Source: Paenibacillus sp. PvR098
GTDB taxonomy: Bacteria > Bacillota > Bacilli > Paenibacillales > NBRC-103111
Length of the DNA: 64,000 bases
Reading direction: 5' to 3'
Assembly (NCBI RefSeq): GCF_017833255.1
Contig: NZ_JAFIBU010000001.1
Location: 1,798,001-1,862,000 of the forward strand
Part shown: one piece after another, positions 23,751 to 33,091 of the stretch
How positions within the stretch are numbered: the stretch's first letter is position 1
How the letters are laid out: every line of letters starts with the position of its first letter
The notes under the pieces: generated by a model
Told to the model about the DNA's origin: nothing
The model's database searches: none
Seen by the model: only the letters and a program-made list of their open reading frames with translations
Translations under genes and position numbers: made by a program

Positions 23751-24596
23751 TCACTGGATCCTTTTGCGTTTTAACGGTTGGCACTTAGGACAATAATGGG
23801 TCCCGCGTCCTGCAACGACCGTTTTTTCGATGCTGTGCCCGCACTGGAAACAAGGCTCTGCTTTGCGGCCATACATTTTGAACTGATGTTGAAACATGCC
23901 GATTTCACCTTGACCGTTCACATACGATTTTATGGTAGAGCCGCCTACAGCTACAGCACTTTTCAGAGTCGTCACAACCGCCTCATACAGCTTGGCCAGC
24001 TCTTGCTTGCTTAAGCTGTGGGCTTCGCGCTCAGGATGGATCCCGGCCAGGAACAGCGATTCATCTACATAAATATTCCCGAGTCCGACAATGTATTCCT
24101 GGTTTAGTAGCAGCGGCTTGATTTTCGTTGAACGCTTCCCGATCCGCTCCCGAAAGGCCTCGAACGTAAATCCGTCGTCCAAAGGCTCAAGACCCAGCTT
24201 CTTCAGCGGAGCTTCCAATAGATCTTGGTCTTTTGGGTAAAGATGCATGGTCCCGAATTGACGCACATCCTTATATCTCAGTTCGGTGCCATCCGTAAAA
24301 TGAAACACGACATGCGTGTGCAATTCCATCGGCTCTTCCCCGCCATATAAACCGTATCTGCCCTCCATACGAAGATGCGAGACCAGCGTATAATGGTCGA
24401 ATATAAACCGCAGAAACTTGCCTCTGCGCTCCACCGATCGGATAGTTTCCCCGCACAATAGCATTTGAAATGCCTCAATGTCATCCGGATGCTGAATGAT
24501 CCGCGGCAGCAGCACCGAAACGCGCTCCACCGTCTTGCCGATCACTAGTTGTTTCAGTGTCCTTCGGACAGTTTCAACCTCAGGCAGCTCTGGCAT
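23751..24596 (-). CDS. mutM: Formamidopyrimidine-DNA glycosylase (Fpg)
   Basis: 281 residues. It starts MPELPEVETVRR, with the catalytic Pro2/Glu3. Lys of KRRGKF lies near 60, a helix-two-turn-helix region follows, and the C-terminal zinc finger is CFQCGH...HYCPKCQ. It removes oxidised purines such as 8-oxoG. It lies 21 nt downstream of polA with GGGAGGGAAG before the ATG, so the two are co-transcribed. Confidence 0.97.
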   Translation of the reverse strand: MPELPEVETVRRTLKQLVIGKTVERVSVLLPRIIQHPDDIEAFQMLLCGETIRSVERRGKFLRFIFDHYTLVSHLRMEGRYGLYGGEEPMELHTHVVFHFTDGTELRYKDVRQFGTMHLYPKDQDLLEAPLKKLGLEPLDDGFTFEAFRERIGKRSTKIKPLLLNQEYIVGLGNIYVDESLFLAGIHPEREAHSLSKQELAKLYEAVVTTLKSAVAVGGSTIKSYVNGQGEIGMFQHQFKMYGRKAEPCFQCGHSIEKTVVAGRGTHYCPKCQPLKRKRIQ

Positions 24597-24617
24597 GATG
24601 TCTTCCCTCCCTGCAGA

Positions 24618-27317
24618 TTACTTGGCCTCGTACCAGTTCTCCCCGTCATCTACGTCCACCTTCAGCGGCACATCGAGCGGAAGCGCGCTTTCCATGACTT
24701 CGGCAACCATCTTTTTCATGGTTTCCAGCTCGTCCTCCGGCACCTCAAGTACTAATTCATCATGTACCTGAAGCAGCAGCCGGCTTTTCACACCCGTTTC
24801 CTTCATCTGCTTGTCCAGCTGGACCATCGCCAGCTTGATGATATCCGCCGCGGTACCCTGGATGGGTGTATTCATTGCCGTCCGCTCCGCGAAAGAACGA
24901 AGATTGAAGTTGGACGCCGTAATCTCCGGTAAATAGCGACGGCGATGAAGCAGTGTAGTCACGTATCCATCCTGACGAGCTTTCTTGACAATATCGTCCA
25001 TATATTGGCGAACCCCTTGGAATACGGCAAAATATTGCTCAATAAACTTGGCCGCATCCTTGCGGGTGATGTTCAGATTCTGTGATAAACCGTAATCGCT
25101 GATACCATAGACGATACCGAAGTTAACGGCTTTCGCCTGCCGGCGCATATTGGAATCGACGCTGTCCTCCGGTACTCCGAATACGTCCATCGCGGTTTTC
25201 GTATGAATGTCCATGTTCTGCTGAAACGCTTCGATCAGCTTCTCATCCTGCGAAATGTGCGCCAGCACGCGCAGCTCGATTTGCGAATAATCCGCGGTCA
25301 GAATGTGCCAGCCAGGCTCTGAGGGCTTGAACACCTTGCGGATTTTTCGCCCTTCCTCGAGCCGAATCGGAATGTTTTGCAGATTCGGATATTGGCTGCT
25401 TAACCGTCCTGTCGCCGCAATCGTCTGTTTGTAGTAAGTGTGCACTTTCCCGGTGTCGGGACGCACCTCTTTAAGCAAGCCTTCCACATAAGTGGACTGG
25501 ATCTTCGCTAGCGTACGGTAATGAAGAATATGTCCGACCATCGGATGATAAGGCTCAAGCTTTTCGAGTACTTCTGCGTCGGTAGAATAACCCGTCTTTG
25601 TCTTCTTAATCACCGGCAGCTGAAGCTTCTCAAACAAAATTTCCCCTAGCTGCTTCGGGGAGTTGATGTTAAACTCCGTTCCCGCCGCATCGTAGATCGA
25701 CTGCATGATCGTCCCGAGCTGTTTGCCAAGCTCCGCACCGTAAGCTTTGAGTTCATCCACGTCGACTTTGATGCCTTTGCGCTCCATAGAGGCAAGCACC
25801 AGCGCCAAAGGCAGTTCGAGCTCATGCAACAGCTCGTTCATCCCGTTGGATTCGAGTGCAGCTTGCAATGTCTCTGCCAGCCCCTGCACGGTCAACGCCT
25901 TACGGCACATCAAGCTGCTGAGCACGCCTGCTTCCGGCAGCTTGAATTTGGCGCCTTTGCCGAAGACCTCTTCGTCGGCGGGTAAGGCAGGCAAACCATA
26001 CCGAGCGCAGAGCCCGTGTAAGGTCAGCGCGGATTCCGTCGGGTCGAGCAAATAACCGGCAAGCAGCACATCGAAGCTGACGCCGCGCAGCTCCAGTCCC
26101 TGCCAGAAGAGCGCCACCACCGCTCGGTGAAGATCATATACGGCGACGGACTTGTTCTCGTCCGCCAGCCACTCGCGCACGCTGCGTGCCCCTTCTTCCT
26201 CCTGCTTAAGGAGATCAAACGACAAATAATAGCCTACCGGATCCGTTTCAGTTTCTAACCTGCTATAAAATGATAAGCCGAGCACTTCCCCCGTATGGGG
26301 GTTATCCCCGATCACTTCAACGTGCATCGCCCGAACGTTAGGCAGCGCTTCGACCAACTCGCTGAACCGCTCCGGCGTAACCTGAATGGACACGATCTTG
26401 GCCTCAGCTTTGATCGCAGCTCCTTCACCCGCAGAAGCGTCTCCGCTTCCTACTCCAGGCAAGTCCAGCCGTTCCAGCAAGGATTTGAACTCCAGCTTGC
26501 GGAACATGTCTCCCAAGGATTGTCCTTCATATCCGTTGTACGTCAGCTCGTCCCAAGGAATATCAACCGGAACCTCGCGGAAGATCGTCGCCAGCTCCTT
26601 GCTCATCCGTGCATCATCCGTGTGAGCGGCTACCTTCTCGCCCATCTTCCCCTTAATTTTCGAAGCATTCTCCAGCACATTCTCAACTGATCCGTATTCG
26701 TGAAGCAGCTTCAGCGCCGTTTTCTCCCCAACGCCCGGAATACCCGGAATATTATCGCTGGTGTCACCCATCAAGCCTTTGAGATCAATGATTTGAAGAG
26801 GCTTTAGCCCATACTTTTCTTCGATGTGGGCGGGATCGTAGAGCTCCACCTCGCTAATTCCTTTCCGGGTCAACGCAATCTTAACGCGCTCGGAGGCAAG
26901 CTGCAGCATGTCTTTATCACCGGTCACGACGAGCACTTCCATACCGTCCTGCTTGTCCGCGATACGCGTCAGGGTACCTATGATGTCGTCAGCTTCATAC
27001 CCGTCTATTTGGAAGTGGCGAATGCCAAAGGATTCCAGAAGCTCCCTAAGCACGGGAAACTGCTCGGAAAGCTCCGGTGGGGTCTTTTCCCTTCCCCCCT
27101 TGTATTCTGCGTAATCTTTATGTCGAAACGTCGCCTTCCCGGCATCGAACGCCACGAGAAAATGCGTCGGTTTTTGCTCTTCCAGAAGCCTTAACAGCAT
27201 CGTTGTAAAGCCGTAGACTGCATTCGTATGCAAGCCTTTCGAATTGCTGAGCAGCGGCAGCGCAAAAAATGCGCGGTACGCAATGCTGTTACCATCGATC
27301 AAAATCAACTTGGACAA
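24618..27317 (-). CDS. polA: DNA polymerase I
   Basis: 899 residues. The N-terminal 5'-3' exonuclease begins LILIDGNSIAYRAFFALP with the H3TH region IPGIPGVGEKTALKLL. The middle proofreading-like domain (about 310-490) lacks the DEDD acidic set, as in Bacillus stearothermophilus Pol I. The polymerase domain has motif A DYSQIELRVLAH, motif B RRQAKAVNFGIVYG and motif C QVHDELVLEVP. It does primer removal and gap repair. The start is TTG at 27317 with GGGGTG upstream. Confidence 0.97.
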   Translation of the reverse strand: MSKLILIDGNSIAYRAFFALPLLSNSKGLHTNAVYGFTTMLLRLLEEQKPTHFLVAFDAGKATFRHKDYAEYKGGREKTPPELSEQFPVLRELLESFGIRHFQIDGYEADDIIGTLTRIADKQDGMEVLVVTGDKDMLQLASERVKIALTRKGISEVELYDPAHIEEKYGLKPLQIIDLKGLMGDTSDNIPGIPGVGEKTALKLLHEYGSVENVLENASKIKGKMGEKVAAHTDDARMSKELATIFREVPVDIPWDELTYNGYEGQSLGDMFRKLEFKSLLERLDLPGVGSGDASAGEGAAIKAEAKIVSIQVTPERFSELVEALPNVRAMHVEVIGDNPHTGEVLGLSFYSRLETETDPVGYYLSFDLLKQEEEGARSVREWLADENKSVAVYDLHRAVVALFWQGLELRGVSFDVLLAGYLLDPTESALTLHGLCARYGLPALPADEEVFGKGAKFKLPEAGVLSSLMCRKALTVQGLAETLQAALESNGMNELLHELELPLALVLASMERKGIKVDVDELKAYGAELGKQLGTIMQSIYDAAGTEFNINSPKQLGEILFEKLQLPVIKKTKTGYSTDAEVLEKLEPYHPMVGHILHYRTLAKIQSTYVEGLLKEVRPDTGKVHTYYKQTIAATGRLSSQYPNLQNIPIRLEEGRKIRKVFKPSEPGWHILTADYSQIELRVLAHISQDEKLIEAFQQNMDIHTKTAMDVFGVPEDSVDSNMRRQAKAVNFGIVYGISDYGLSQNLNITRKDAAKFIEQYFAVFQGVRQYMDDIVKKARQDGYVTTLLHRRRYLPEITASNFNLRSFAERTAMNTPIQGTAADIIKLAMVQLDKQMKETGVKSRLLLQVHDELVLEVPEDELETMKKMVAEVMESALPLDVPLKVDVDDGENWYEAK

Positions 27318-27513
27318 AGACTACACCCCATTTTTCGTGAAACTATTGCTTCTTACATGATAGCATAGGACGGCCACAGAAAAAAACCTTACCTTCCTCA
27401 CTGAAAAAAGGGGTGTGCGCTCTCTTTGCCGCATAAAATGTACTAACTTTGATCCCTACCCGTCTGCACGAAATGCAAGTATAGCGCGAAAGGGAGATCG
27501 GAGGAACCATCCT

Positions 27514-28278
27514 ATGAACGAAACGGTACGATTACGCGGCAAACGCATCATTTTTTTCGATGTGAATCAAACCCTGGTGCAGCAAAACTTAAGCTTTGAG
27601 GAATGCTTTGGACGTGTATGGGAGCACTTCACGGGCAGATGGGCTCAGGAGGAGAAGCCAATGGCCGATCAGTTGTGGGCCCAATACATTGCGAAGTGGC
27701 AGCAGCGCAAAAAATCGCGGATCACCTTCAAACAGCTTGACGAGCTCCAGCAGCAGTGCTTGAGGGAAGCGATGGAGGCGATGGATGTTCCGGTAACGGC
27801 CGGTATGACGCGCGGCTTCATGCAGGAAATCAGGCGACTGCAGGTCGAAGCCAAGACCATGCCCCCGCGAACGCAGGAAATGCTGGCAACCCTGTCTCGA
27901 AGCTATCGGCTCGCTATTATCAGCAACAGTCCCCGTTCAGATGTGCTGCTGATGTTGAAGCGGTTTGATCTTGACGCTTGTTTTCCTCCCGAGCATGTAT
28001 TTACCGCGCTAAAGCCCGCCGACAAGAAACCCGCTCCATATTTGTTCAAAAGAGCGCTTAAAGCCATGCAGCTCTCACCCAAACAGGCCGTAATGGTAGG
28101 TAATTCTTGGAAGCACGATGTGTGCGGCGCGGTAAAAGCAGGGCTGGATGCGGTGTGGCTAAACCCAACCGATACAGAAGCAGGTCCCGATTACAAAAAA
28201 ATAACCCAGCAGCGGCTGGGCAAGCGAAAAGTATTTTTGATCAAGCAATTGGATCAGCTATCCGATTTATTCTCTTGA
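27514..28278 (+). CDS. HAD-superfamily hydrolase
   Basis: 254 residues. Motif I is FFDVNQTL (nucleophile Asp; the second Asp of DxD is Asn), motif II is IISNSPRSD, the Lys of motif III lies in KPAPYLFKRAL, and motif IV is VGNSWKHDVCGA (GNS in place of GDS). The helical cap is inserted after motif I. These Asn substitutions occur in dehalogenase-type HADs, so a phosphatase role is likely but not sure. The ATG at 27514 has CGGAGG 9 nt upstream. The gene is divergent from polA. Confidence 0.85.
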   Translation: MNETVRLRGKRIIFFDVNQTLVQQNLSFEECFGRVWEHFTGRWAQEEKPMADQLWAQYIAKWQQRKKSRITFKQLDELQQQCLREAMEAMDVPVTAGMTRGFMQEIRRLQVEAKTMPPRTQEMLATLSRSYRLAIISNSPRSDVLLMLKRFDLDACFPPEHVFTALKPADKKPAPYLFKRALKAMQLSPKQAVMVGNSWKHDVCGAVKAGLDAVWLNPTDTEAGPDYKKITQQRLGKRKVFLIKQLDQLSDLFS

Positions 28279-28450
28279 TCGCTTCTAACTTCGAGCGGCA
28301 TGCCGACAAAATCACAAAAGAAGACGCTGCCCCGGTATGCCTTCGAACCCTTCTTTACCTTGGTGCTGCCTGGGAAAGAGTTATCAAATAGAAATCCCTA
28401 ACCTAACTGATGATGTATGAAGTTTCTGTAACTCTCCAATAGGGCAAAAA

Positions 28451-28488
28451 ATAACCGGATCCACATCAAACAGCGGAAATCCGGTTAT
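28451..28488 (-). terminator. Terminator of the pst-phoU operon
   Basis: ATAACCGGAT pairs with ATCCGGTTAT around an 18-nt loop. On the minus strand it is followed by TTTTTTG. Confidence 0.82.
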
Positions 28489-28494
28489 CCTTAT

Positions 28495-29154
28495 CTATAC
28501 ATTTAAGTCTTTACGCTTCCCTGTCACCATATAAATGACGCCTTCTCCGATGTTCGTCGTGTGATCCGCTACACGCTCCAGGAAGAGAGCAGTCATCATC
28601 AACTGAGAGAGCTGGCGGTTTCGCCCGAAATCGTTGGTCATGATCCCTATGATTTCATTAACCACAGTGCTGTAGAGCTTATCGACCTCATCATCCTTCT
28701 CCGCCAGTGCCGCGGCACGATGAATGTCCCGCTCGGTGTAAGCCAGCAAGCTTTCATGAAGCATATCCTTGGCAAGCAGCGCCATGCGCGGGATGACCTC
28801 AAGCGGCTTCACGAGCTCTTCTCCCGACATGCGAATCGCGATCTTCGCGATATCTACAGCATGATCTCCAATACGTTCAAGGTCCGTGGAGATTTTGAGC
28901 GCCATGCCGATAATCCGCAAATCGCTTGCCATCGGCTGCTGCAGCGCAATCAACCGTAGGCAATTTTCCTCAATTTGAAGCATTAAATCGTCAATTTCAT
29001 CGTCCTGCTCGATAATTTTCCTTGCCAGTTGTTCATCCCTTGCAGCCAAAGCCTCTACCGCGAGAGAAATGTGATTTTCAACCAATCCGCCCATCTTAAG
29101 CAAATCCGATTGCAATCCTTCTACCGCTTGATGAAAAGTGGATCTTGTGTCCAT
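28495..29154 (-). CDS. phoU: Phosphate signalling protein PhoU
   Basis: 219 residues, two repeats of a three-helix bundle with the metal-binding patterns DDEIDDLMLQIEE, RIGDHAVDIAKI and RVADHTTNIGEGVIYMVTG. PhoU links the Pst transporter to PhoR and limits phosphate uptake. It is the last gene of pstS-pstC-pstA-pstB-phoU, 30 nt after pstB. Confidence 0.96.
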   Translation of the reverse strand: MDTRSTFHQAVEGLQSDLLKMGGLVENHISLAVEALAARDEQLARKIIEQDDEIDDLMLQIEENCLRLIALQQPMASDLRIIGMALKISTDLERIGDHAVDIAKIAIRMSGEELVKPLEVIPRMALLAKDMLHESLLAYTERDIHRAAALAEKDDEVDKLYSTVVNEIIGIMTNDFGRNRQLSQLMMTALFLERVADHTTNIGEGVIYMVTGKRKDLNV

Positions 29155-29184
29155 GTTAGCATCCCCTTTGTTTTCAGTAGTTCA

Positions 29185-29937
29185 TTAACCGAATCGGCCT
29201 GTAATATAATCTTCCGTCCTTTGGTCTGTTGGAGTGGTGAAAAGCTTCTCTGTCTGATCCGATTCAATCACTTCCCCGTTCAAGAAAAAGGAGGTAAAAT
29301 CAGAAATTCTCGCCGCTTGCTGCATGTTATGTGTCACGATGACGATCGTATATTTTTCTCGAAGTTCGCGGATCAACTCTTCGATTTTTAACGTTGAAAT
29401 CGGATCAAGCGCCGACGTAGGTTCGTCCATAAGCAGAATCTGAGGATTGACCGCCAAAGCACGAGCGATACATAAACGCTGCTGCTGCCCCCCGGACAAA
29501 CCATAAGCGGATTTCTTCAAATTATCATTCACTTCAGTCCACAACGCGGAAGCCTTTAAGCTGCTTTCGACGATATGATCGAGCTGAGCCTTGTCCGTGA
29601 TGCCGTGAATGCGAGGACCATAGGCAATATTATCATAAATCGATTTGGGAAAAGGATTCGGCTGTTGAAACACCATACCGATATTTTTGCGCAGCAGCTC
29701 TACGTTGACGTCAGGATCATAAATGTTATGGCCATCGATGATCACGTCTCCTTCTATACGTATGCCTTTGATCATGTCATTCATGCGATTTAATGTACGA
29801 AGCAGGGTCGATTTCCCACAGCCGGATGGACCAATAAACGCTGTGATCGACTTCTCCTGAACTTCCATATCGACGTTCTTCAGGGCATGAAACTCGGAAT
29901 AATGCAGGTTCAACTTATTTATACTGACGATTGACAT
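29185..29937 (-). CDS. pstB: Phosphate ABC transporter ATP-binding protein
   Basis: 250 residues. Walker [11 protein letters not shown]-loop [11 protein letters not shown], signature LSGGQQQRL, Walker [14 protein letters not shown] and H-loop VTHNM are all intact. It powers high-affinity phosphate import through PstC/PstA. GGGAGGAAAA precedes the ATG. Confidence 0.97.
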   Translation of the reverse strand: MSIVSINKLNLHYSEFHALKNVDMEVQEKSITAFIGPSGCGKSTLLRTLNRMNDMIKGIRIEGDVIIDGHNIYDPDVNVELLRKNIGMVFQQPNPFPKSIYDNIAYGPRIHGITDKAQLDHIVESSLKASALWTEVNDNLKKSAYGLSGGQQQRLCIARALAVNPQILLMDEPTSALDPISTLKIEELIRELREKYTIVIVTHNMQQAARISDFTSFFLNGEVIESDQTEKLFTTPTDQRTEDYITGRFG

Positions 29938-29966
29938 ATGCGGTTTTCCTCCCGTGTCCGTTGGTT

Positions 29967-30836
29967 CTACAATTTCTTCTGATATTTATTACGCAAATAA
30001 ATGGCGAATGCATTCATGCTAAGCAGCATGATTAGCAAGATAATAATACCCGCCGCGGCCACATTCTGAAACTCAGCTTGCGGTTGGCTTGCCCAGTTGA
30101 AGATTTGGATCGGCATAACTGTAAAGCTGTCCAAAGGAGATCTTGGTAAAAATGCAATATAAGAGACGGCTCCGATCACGATGAGCGGAGCAGTTTCCCC
30201 GATCGCTCTGGACATCGATAAGATGGATCCGGTCAAGATTCCCGGTAGGGATGAAGGTAATACGACGCGAACAATCGTCTGCCAACGGTTGGCTCCCAGA
30301 GCAAACGAGGCGTTGCGCAGCGATTGCGGTACGGTTCTAATCGCTTCTTGTGAGGCAACGATAATGATCGGAAGCACCAGCAGCGTCATCGTTAACGCTC
30401 CGGATAATAGGCTTCGTTCGAGATGAAGCATACGGACAAATACGGTAAGCCCCAGAAGACCATAAACAATGGAAGGAACTCCTGCCAGGTTAGCGATATT
30501 GGTTTGAATAAAACGGCTGAACCGTGTGTCCTTCGCATACTCCTCCAAATATATTGCGGTGGTCACACCAACGATAAACGTCAGGGGTGCGGTGATCAGC
30601 ATCAGGTAAAAGGTGCCGACCAAGGCAGCCTTGATCCCGGCATTCTGGGGAATACGGGACGCATACTCCGTCAAAAACTGCCAGTCGAGCCAACCCAATC
30701 CTTGAACAAGCACTTGTATTAATAACAAAGCGAGCGCTACAATCCCAAAACAGGTGGAGACAAAAAACAACTGATGGAAAAGCTTGTTTTTTCTATTTCT
30801 TTTAGCGACGTGCTGTATATTCTCATTCGTTGCCAT
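29967..30836 (-). CDS. pstA: Phosphate ABC transporter permease PstA
   Basis: 289 residues with about six TM helices and the ABC permease EAA-type loop ([25 protein letters not shown]). It forms the membrane channel with PstC. Its ATG overlaps the pstC stop (TGATG), so translation is coupled. Confidence 0.96.
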   Translation of the reverse strand: MATNENIQHVAKRNRKNKLFHQLFFVSTCFGIVALALLLIQVLVQGLGWLDWQFLTEYASRIPQNAGIKAALVGTFYLMLITAPLTFIVGVTTAIYLEEYAKDTRFSRFIQTNIANLAGVPSIVYGLLGLTVFVRMLHLERSLLSGALTMTLLVLPIIIVASQEAIRTVPQSLRNASFALGANRWQTIVRVVLPSSLPGILTGSILSMSRAIGETAPLIVIGAVSYIAFLPRSPLDSFTVMPIQIFNWASQPQAEFQNVAAAGIIILLIMLLSMNAFAIYLRNKYQKKL

Positions 30837-31756
30837 CAGTATTCCTCCCTGAACTTTTTGGAGATGTATTTCGCCAGTATATTCATTGCCAGTGTCATGA
30901 CAAACAAGGTCATCCCTACGGCATAAATGGTTAAGTACTCAACCGAACCGTAACGAGTATCCCCTCCACTGACGGAAACGATAAAAGCGGTTAGTGTTTG
31001 AATACTTTCCAACGGATTGTAAGCCATTTGAGCCAAATTCCCCGCGGCCAAGGTCACGATCATCGTTTCGCCTACGGCCCGTGAAAGTCCAAGTACGAAG
31101 GAGGCAACGATACCCGAGAGTGCCGCAGGAACTACGATTTTTACAGCCACTTCAAACTTCGTAGACCCCAAAGCGTAAGCTCCGTTGCGGAGGGAAGTCG
31201 GAACGGCGACCATCGCGTCCTCGCTGAGAGAGCAAATGATTGGAATGATCATGATACCTACAACGATCCCTGCACTGAGCGCATTAAAAATTTCCGTTTG
31301 CGGTATTAAAAATTGCAACACCGGTGTTACGAAATTTAGAGCAAAGAAACCATATACGATCGTAGGAATACCAGCCAAAATTTCCAAGATCGGCTTGATC
31401 ACATTGCGAACTCTCGACGGAGCATATTCACTTAAATAAATAGCGCTGCCCAGCCCAATCGGAATAGCCACTATACTTGCAATCAAGGTAACAAGCAAGG
31501 TTCCCGATATGAGCGGAAGCACGCCGAATTTGGGATCGCTGAACAGCGGCGTCCACTCCGTTCCCGTAATAAACTCCCAAAATGGAACCTGTCTGAAGAA
31601 CCCAAATGATTCGACCACTAATATCAGCACGATGCCTACCGTCGTCAATATGGAGATAACAGCAAAAAAAGCTAATATTTTGGGTATTAGCACATCTGAT
31701 GAAATCACGCTTTTTTTCTTTTTGTAATTCACTTTTTGTATTTGATCCGTTTCCAT
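30836..31756 (-). CDS. pstC: Phosphate ABC transporter permease PstC
   Basis: 306 residues with about six TM helices and the permease loop SEDAMVAVPTSLRNGAYALGSTKFE. It has the large PstC-type periplasmic-face segment after TM1. It lies 101 nt after pstS, with a strong hairpin in between. Confidence 0.96.
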   Translation of the reverse strand: METDQIQKVNYKKKKSVISSDVLIPKILAFFAVISILTTVGIVLILVVESFGFFRQVPFWEFITGTEWTPLFSDPKFGVLPLISGTLLVTLIASIVAIPIGLGSAIYLSEYAPSRVRNVIKPILEILAGIPTIVYGFFALNFVTPVLQFLIPQTEIFNALSAGIVVGIMIIPIICSLSEDAMVAVPTSLRNGAYALGSTKFEVAVKIVVPAALSGIVASFVLGLSRAVGETMIVTLAAGNLAQMAYNPLESIQTLTAFIVSVSGGDTRYGSVEYLTIYAVGMTLFVMTLAMNILAKYISKKFREEY

Positions 31757-31790
31757 AGCTTATCCCCCGCGTAAAGCAATGATATTGGGA

Positions 31791-31834
31791 AATCCGCGGC
31801 ATCCACCGCTTGATTGCTGTGGATGCCACGGATT
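31791..31834 (-). terminator. Strong hairpin between pstS and pstC
   Basis: 16-nt arms with one mismatch (AATCCGCGGCATCCAC against GTGGATGCCACGGATT) and no long T-tract on the minus strand. It is probably a partial terminator or an RNA stabiliser that lets pstS be made in excess of the membrane components. Confidence 0.65.
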
Positions 31835-31857
31835 TCATTCCATATATTGAATGCTTC

Positions 31858-32838
31858 TTATTTCAATGCTTCAAGGTTTTTGTTCATTTGCTCTTGTGGA
31901 AGCTTGATGTATTTAACGGCTTCAACCAAAGCCCCGCCCTCTTCGCTGTTGTAGTATTTCAGGAATTCTTTAACTTGTGGCTCTTCGATTGCCTTTTTCG
32001 TAGGGTACACATATACATAACGGGACAACGGAGCATACGACATGTCCTCAATCGTCTCATTCGTAGGCAATACAGCAGGAGAACTAGCATCCTTCTTGAT
32101 GGCTACAGCATTTAAATTCGCTTCATTCTCTTTATAGTAGGAGAAGCCAAAGTAACCCATTGCGAACTCATCGCCTTGTACGCCTTTTACGAGTACATTG
32201 TCATCCTCGGAAGGTGTATAATCCGAACGAGATTCTTTCGCTGTTCCGTTGATAGCTTCCGTGAAGAACTCGAACGTTCCAGACGCCGTGCCAGGACCAT
32301 ACAGCTTAATTTCTTTATCTGGCCATTCCGGGCGAATTTCGTTCCATTTTTTCACTGTGCTTTCTTTGGACCAAATCTTCTTCAACTCTTCAACCGTCAT
32401 TTCTTTGGCAAACGTATTTTTCTTGTTGACTACAACGGTTATGCCGTCCAGCGCGACGGGCATTTCAATAACCTCGGTGTTTTGTTTCGCTTTCAGCTCA
32501 TCCATTTCTTCTGTCTTGAAATGACGAGACATATTTGCAATATGAATTTCACCGGAAATCAGCTTCTTCGCTCCATTACCAGACCCGGATTCGCCTACTG
32601 TGATTCTTACATCATTGTGTTTTTTCATGAACTCTTCGGCAACGGCTTGGGAGATCGGGAAAACTGTAGAAGAGCCGTCGATTTTGATTTCGCCTTTCAG
32701 AGCAGCTGTACCGTCAGACGGAGCAGCACCTTGATTCGGCTGGGTTTCCGTTTGCGTCCCACATGCAGCCAGAGACAAAGCCAATACGACGGAAGATATT
32801 GCGAATGTGCTTTTACGAGCAAAACCTTTAAACAACAT
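31858..32838 (-). CDS. pstS: Phosphate-binding lipoprotein PstS
   Basis: 326 residues. A signal peptide ends in the lipobox SLAAC. The mature protein has the phosphate-loop motifs IKIDGSSTVFPISQAV and GESGSGNG, and later PGTASGTFEFF. It captures phosphate outside the membrane for PstCAB. The ATG at 32838 was chosen because GAGGAG lies 5 nt upstream; a GTG two codons earlier falls too close to it. Expression is probably PhoP-controlled (box at 32917). Confidence 0.97.
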   Translation of the reverse strand: MLFKGFARKSTFAISSVVLALSLAACGTQTETQPNQGAAPSDGTAALKGEIKIDGSSTVFPISQAVAEEFMKKHNDVRITVGESGSGNGAKKLISGEIHIANMSRHFKTEEMDELKAKQNTEVIEMPVALDGITVVVNKKNTFAKEMTVEELKKIWSKESTVKKWNEIRPEWPDKEIKLYGPGTASGTFEFFTEAINGTAKESRSDYTPSEDDNVLVKGVQGDEFAMGYFGFSYYKENEANLNAVAIKKDASSPAVLPTNETIEDMSYAPLSRYVYVYPTKKAIEEPQVKEFLKYYNSEEGGALVEAVKYIKLPQEQMNKNLEALK

Positions 32839-32916
32839 GACCACTCCTCAAAAGTTTATGTTTGTCGTTCACAATGACAATATTACGCCCCTTTTGTTTT
32901 CGTCAAATATGAGTTT

Positions 32917-32933
32917 TGTTAACGGAATGTAAA
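32917..32933 (-). promoter_or_regulatory. Pho box upstream of pstS
   Basis: On the minus strand TTTACA-N5-TTAACA, an exact PhoP-type repeat at 11-bp period, with a weaker TTTCGA unit one period upstream. A TAATAT hexamer lies downstream towards pstS. Confidence 0.7.
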
Positions 32934-32996
32934 AATTATCGAAAAATATGATGGTAACGTTGACATGATGAATTGATATCTCGGCTTTCGTCAAGT

Positions 32997-33013
32997 TTTA
33001 CAAAGAATTTACA
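32997..33013 (+). promoter_or_regulatory. Pho box facing the chemoreceptor gene
   Basis: On the + strand TTTACA-N5-TTTACA, with a weaker TTTCGT unit 11 bp earlier (32986). It points away from pstS towards the gene at 33092. Confidence 0.6.
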
Positions 33014-33091
33014 AAATGCGAACTTGAATTTAATTGATCCATAGTACATTCGTAGTATATCCAAAAGACTACTATACATGTGGAGGTAATT

